From positions 1-37,722 of the forward strand of contig NZ_JAURXB010000202.1 in assembly GCF_030654605.1 (NCBI RefSeq): DNA of 37,722 nucleotides, read 5' to 3'. This stretch comes from Bradyrhizobium sp. (lineage in GTDB: Bacteria; Pseudomonadota; Alphaproteobacteria; Rhizobiales; Xanthobacteraceae). Positions 36,934-37,722 of this stretch are shown one piece after another. The notes below the pieces were generated by a model, which was not told the origin of the DNA, searched no databases, and saw nothing but the letters and a program-made list of their open reading frames with translations. A program made the translations under genes and the position numbers. Numbering within the stretch: position 1 is the stretch's first letter; each line of letters opens with the position of its first letter.

Positions 36934-37722
36934 TCAATCATCCCGCTTGAACCGATAATCGAACGCGCTCCCATCCGCCTTGATCAGCCCCACCGTCGGC
37001 GCTGGGAAATGCACCGGCAGGATCAGCGTGTCGGTGTCGGCCACCTCGGCGAAGAATTTGCGGCGCGACACCGCCGACTGTTTTGCGTCCCAGTCCGGCT
37101 TCGCCGACCAGTCGGGCTCGCGGCACTGGATCGCGTGGTGCATCAGGTCGCCGGCGACCACCGCGCGCTGGCCGCGGGAAAAAATGTTGACGCAGCAATG
37201 ACAGGGCGAGTGGCCCGGGGTCGGCGTCAGCGTGATGGTGTCGTCGAGCGCGTAGTCGTCGTCGACCAGCAGCGCCTGGCCGGCCTCGACGATCGGCAGG
37301 CAGTTGTTTGGGAATACGGTGCCGGGCGGATTGGCGCCGCGGGCGTGCTCCGCCTCCCAGGCCGCGTATTCCTTTTTGTGGAACACGTATTTCGCGTTCG
37401 GGAAGGTCGGCACCCAGCGGCCGTCACGCAGCACCGTGTTCCAGCCGGTATGGTCAATGTGCAGATGGGTGCAGAACACGTAGTCCACGCTCTCATAGCT
37501 GACCCCGAGCGCGAACAGTTCGTTGCGCCAGCGTTCCTTGCCGGGGAAATCGAACGGCGGCGGATGGCCCTTGTCCTAGCCGGTGCAGGTGTCGACCAGG
37601 ATGGTATGGCGCGGGGTGCGGACCACAAATGTCTGGTAGGTGATGACCATCAGTCCAAGTGCGGCGTCGTAGACCTCCGGCTCCATGCTCGCGAGATGAT
37701 GTTTGAAGACGGCATCGTCATA
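36934..37722 (-). pseudogene. MBL-fold metallo-hydrolase interrupted by an in-frame TAG (cut by right edge)
   Basis: A metallo-beta-lactamase-fold hydrolase frame runs from the right edge to a stop at 36934. The zinc motif HLHIDH (37450-37467) and later PGHSPCHCC, VVAGDLMHHAIQ and LPVHFPAPTVG fit the family that includes lactonase-like enzymes. Upstream of HLHIDH the reading continues smoothly in the same frame (TFVVRTPRHTILVDTCTG, then DKGHPPPFDFPGKERW), but a TAG at 37576-37578 splits those two pieces. Either the gene is inactivated, the stop is read through, or the base is a sequencing error. Translation might restart at a GTG (37488), just before HLHIDH, but that would lack the first strands of the fold. 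The 5' end lies outside. Confidence 0.82.

Overview
The window is GC-rich alphaproteobacterial chromosome, most likely Bradyrhizobium or a close relative in the Nitrobacteraceae. This rests on the protein sequences, the Rhizobiales gene order around the division/cell-wall (dcw) cluster, a FtsZ with a very long linker, and an alphaproteobacterial RNase P RNA. No database search was run, so the genus is an inference.

Layout. Nearly everything from 1 to 31447 lies on the minus strand and reads right to left as one dcw super-cluster: rsmH-ftsL-ftsI-murE-murF-mraY-murD, then a 6.1 kb block of unrelated genes, then ftsW-murG-murC-murB-ddl-ftsQ-ftsA-ftsZ, a hairpin terminator, lpxC, bamD, recN and the 5' part of ligA (cut by the left edge). 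Many joints are translationally coupled: ATGA or GTGA overlaps, or a Shine-Dalgarno inside the upstream gene. The products make UDP-MurNAc-pentapeptide (MurB, C, D, E, F, Ddl), lipid I and II (MraY, MurG) and septal wall (FtsW, FtsI, FtsL, FtsQ, FtsA, FtsZ). LpxC and BamD serve the outer membrane; RecN and LigA serve DNA repair. No mraZ is present at the head of the cluster.

The block between murD and ftsW (about 16421-22540) holds a minus-strand set coding for a HdeA-like periplasmic protein, a small secreted Pro/Arg/Gly-rich protein, a HlyD-type membrane fusion protein and a large exported type I sulfatase. A divergent AraC-family regulator faces it, with an inverted-repeat operator candidate between them. 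It looks like an accessory module placed inside an otherwise conserved essential cluster.

Right of the dcw cluster are a plus-strand N-acetylmuramoyl-L-alanine amidase with a peptidoglycan-binding domain, and a P1B-5-type metal ATPase fused to a C-terminal hemerythrin domain and preceded by a perfect FixK/FNR-type box. Then come a small membrane protein, the RNase P RNA gene with its terminator, a GIY-YIG protein, and a metallo-beta-lactamase-fold gene interrupted by an in-frame TAG and cut by the right edge.

The gaps are unusually rich in structure. Six separate gaps of the dcw cluster each hold a different large inverted-repeat element. One of these families recurs near the right end as a 235-bp element with perfect 20-bp terminal inverted repeats. 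CtrA-like motifs precede ftsQ and ftsW. No tRNA, CRISPR array, transposase or phage gene was seen.
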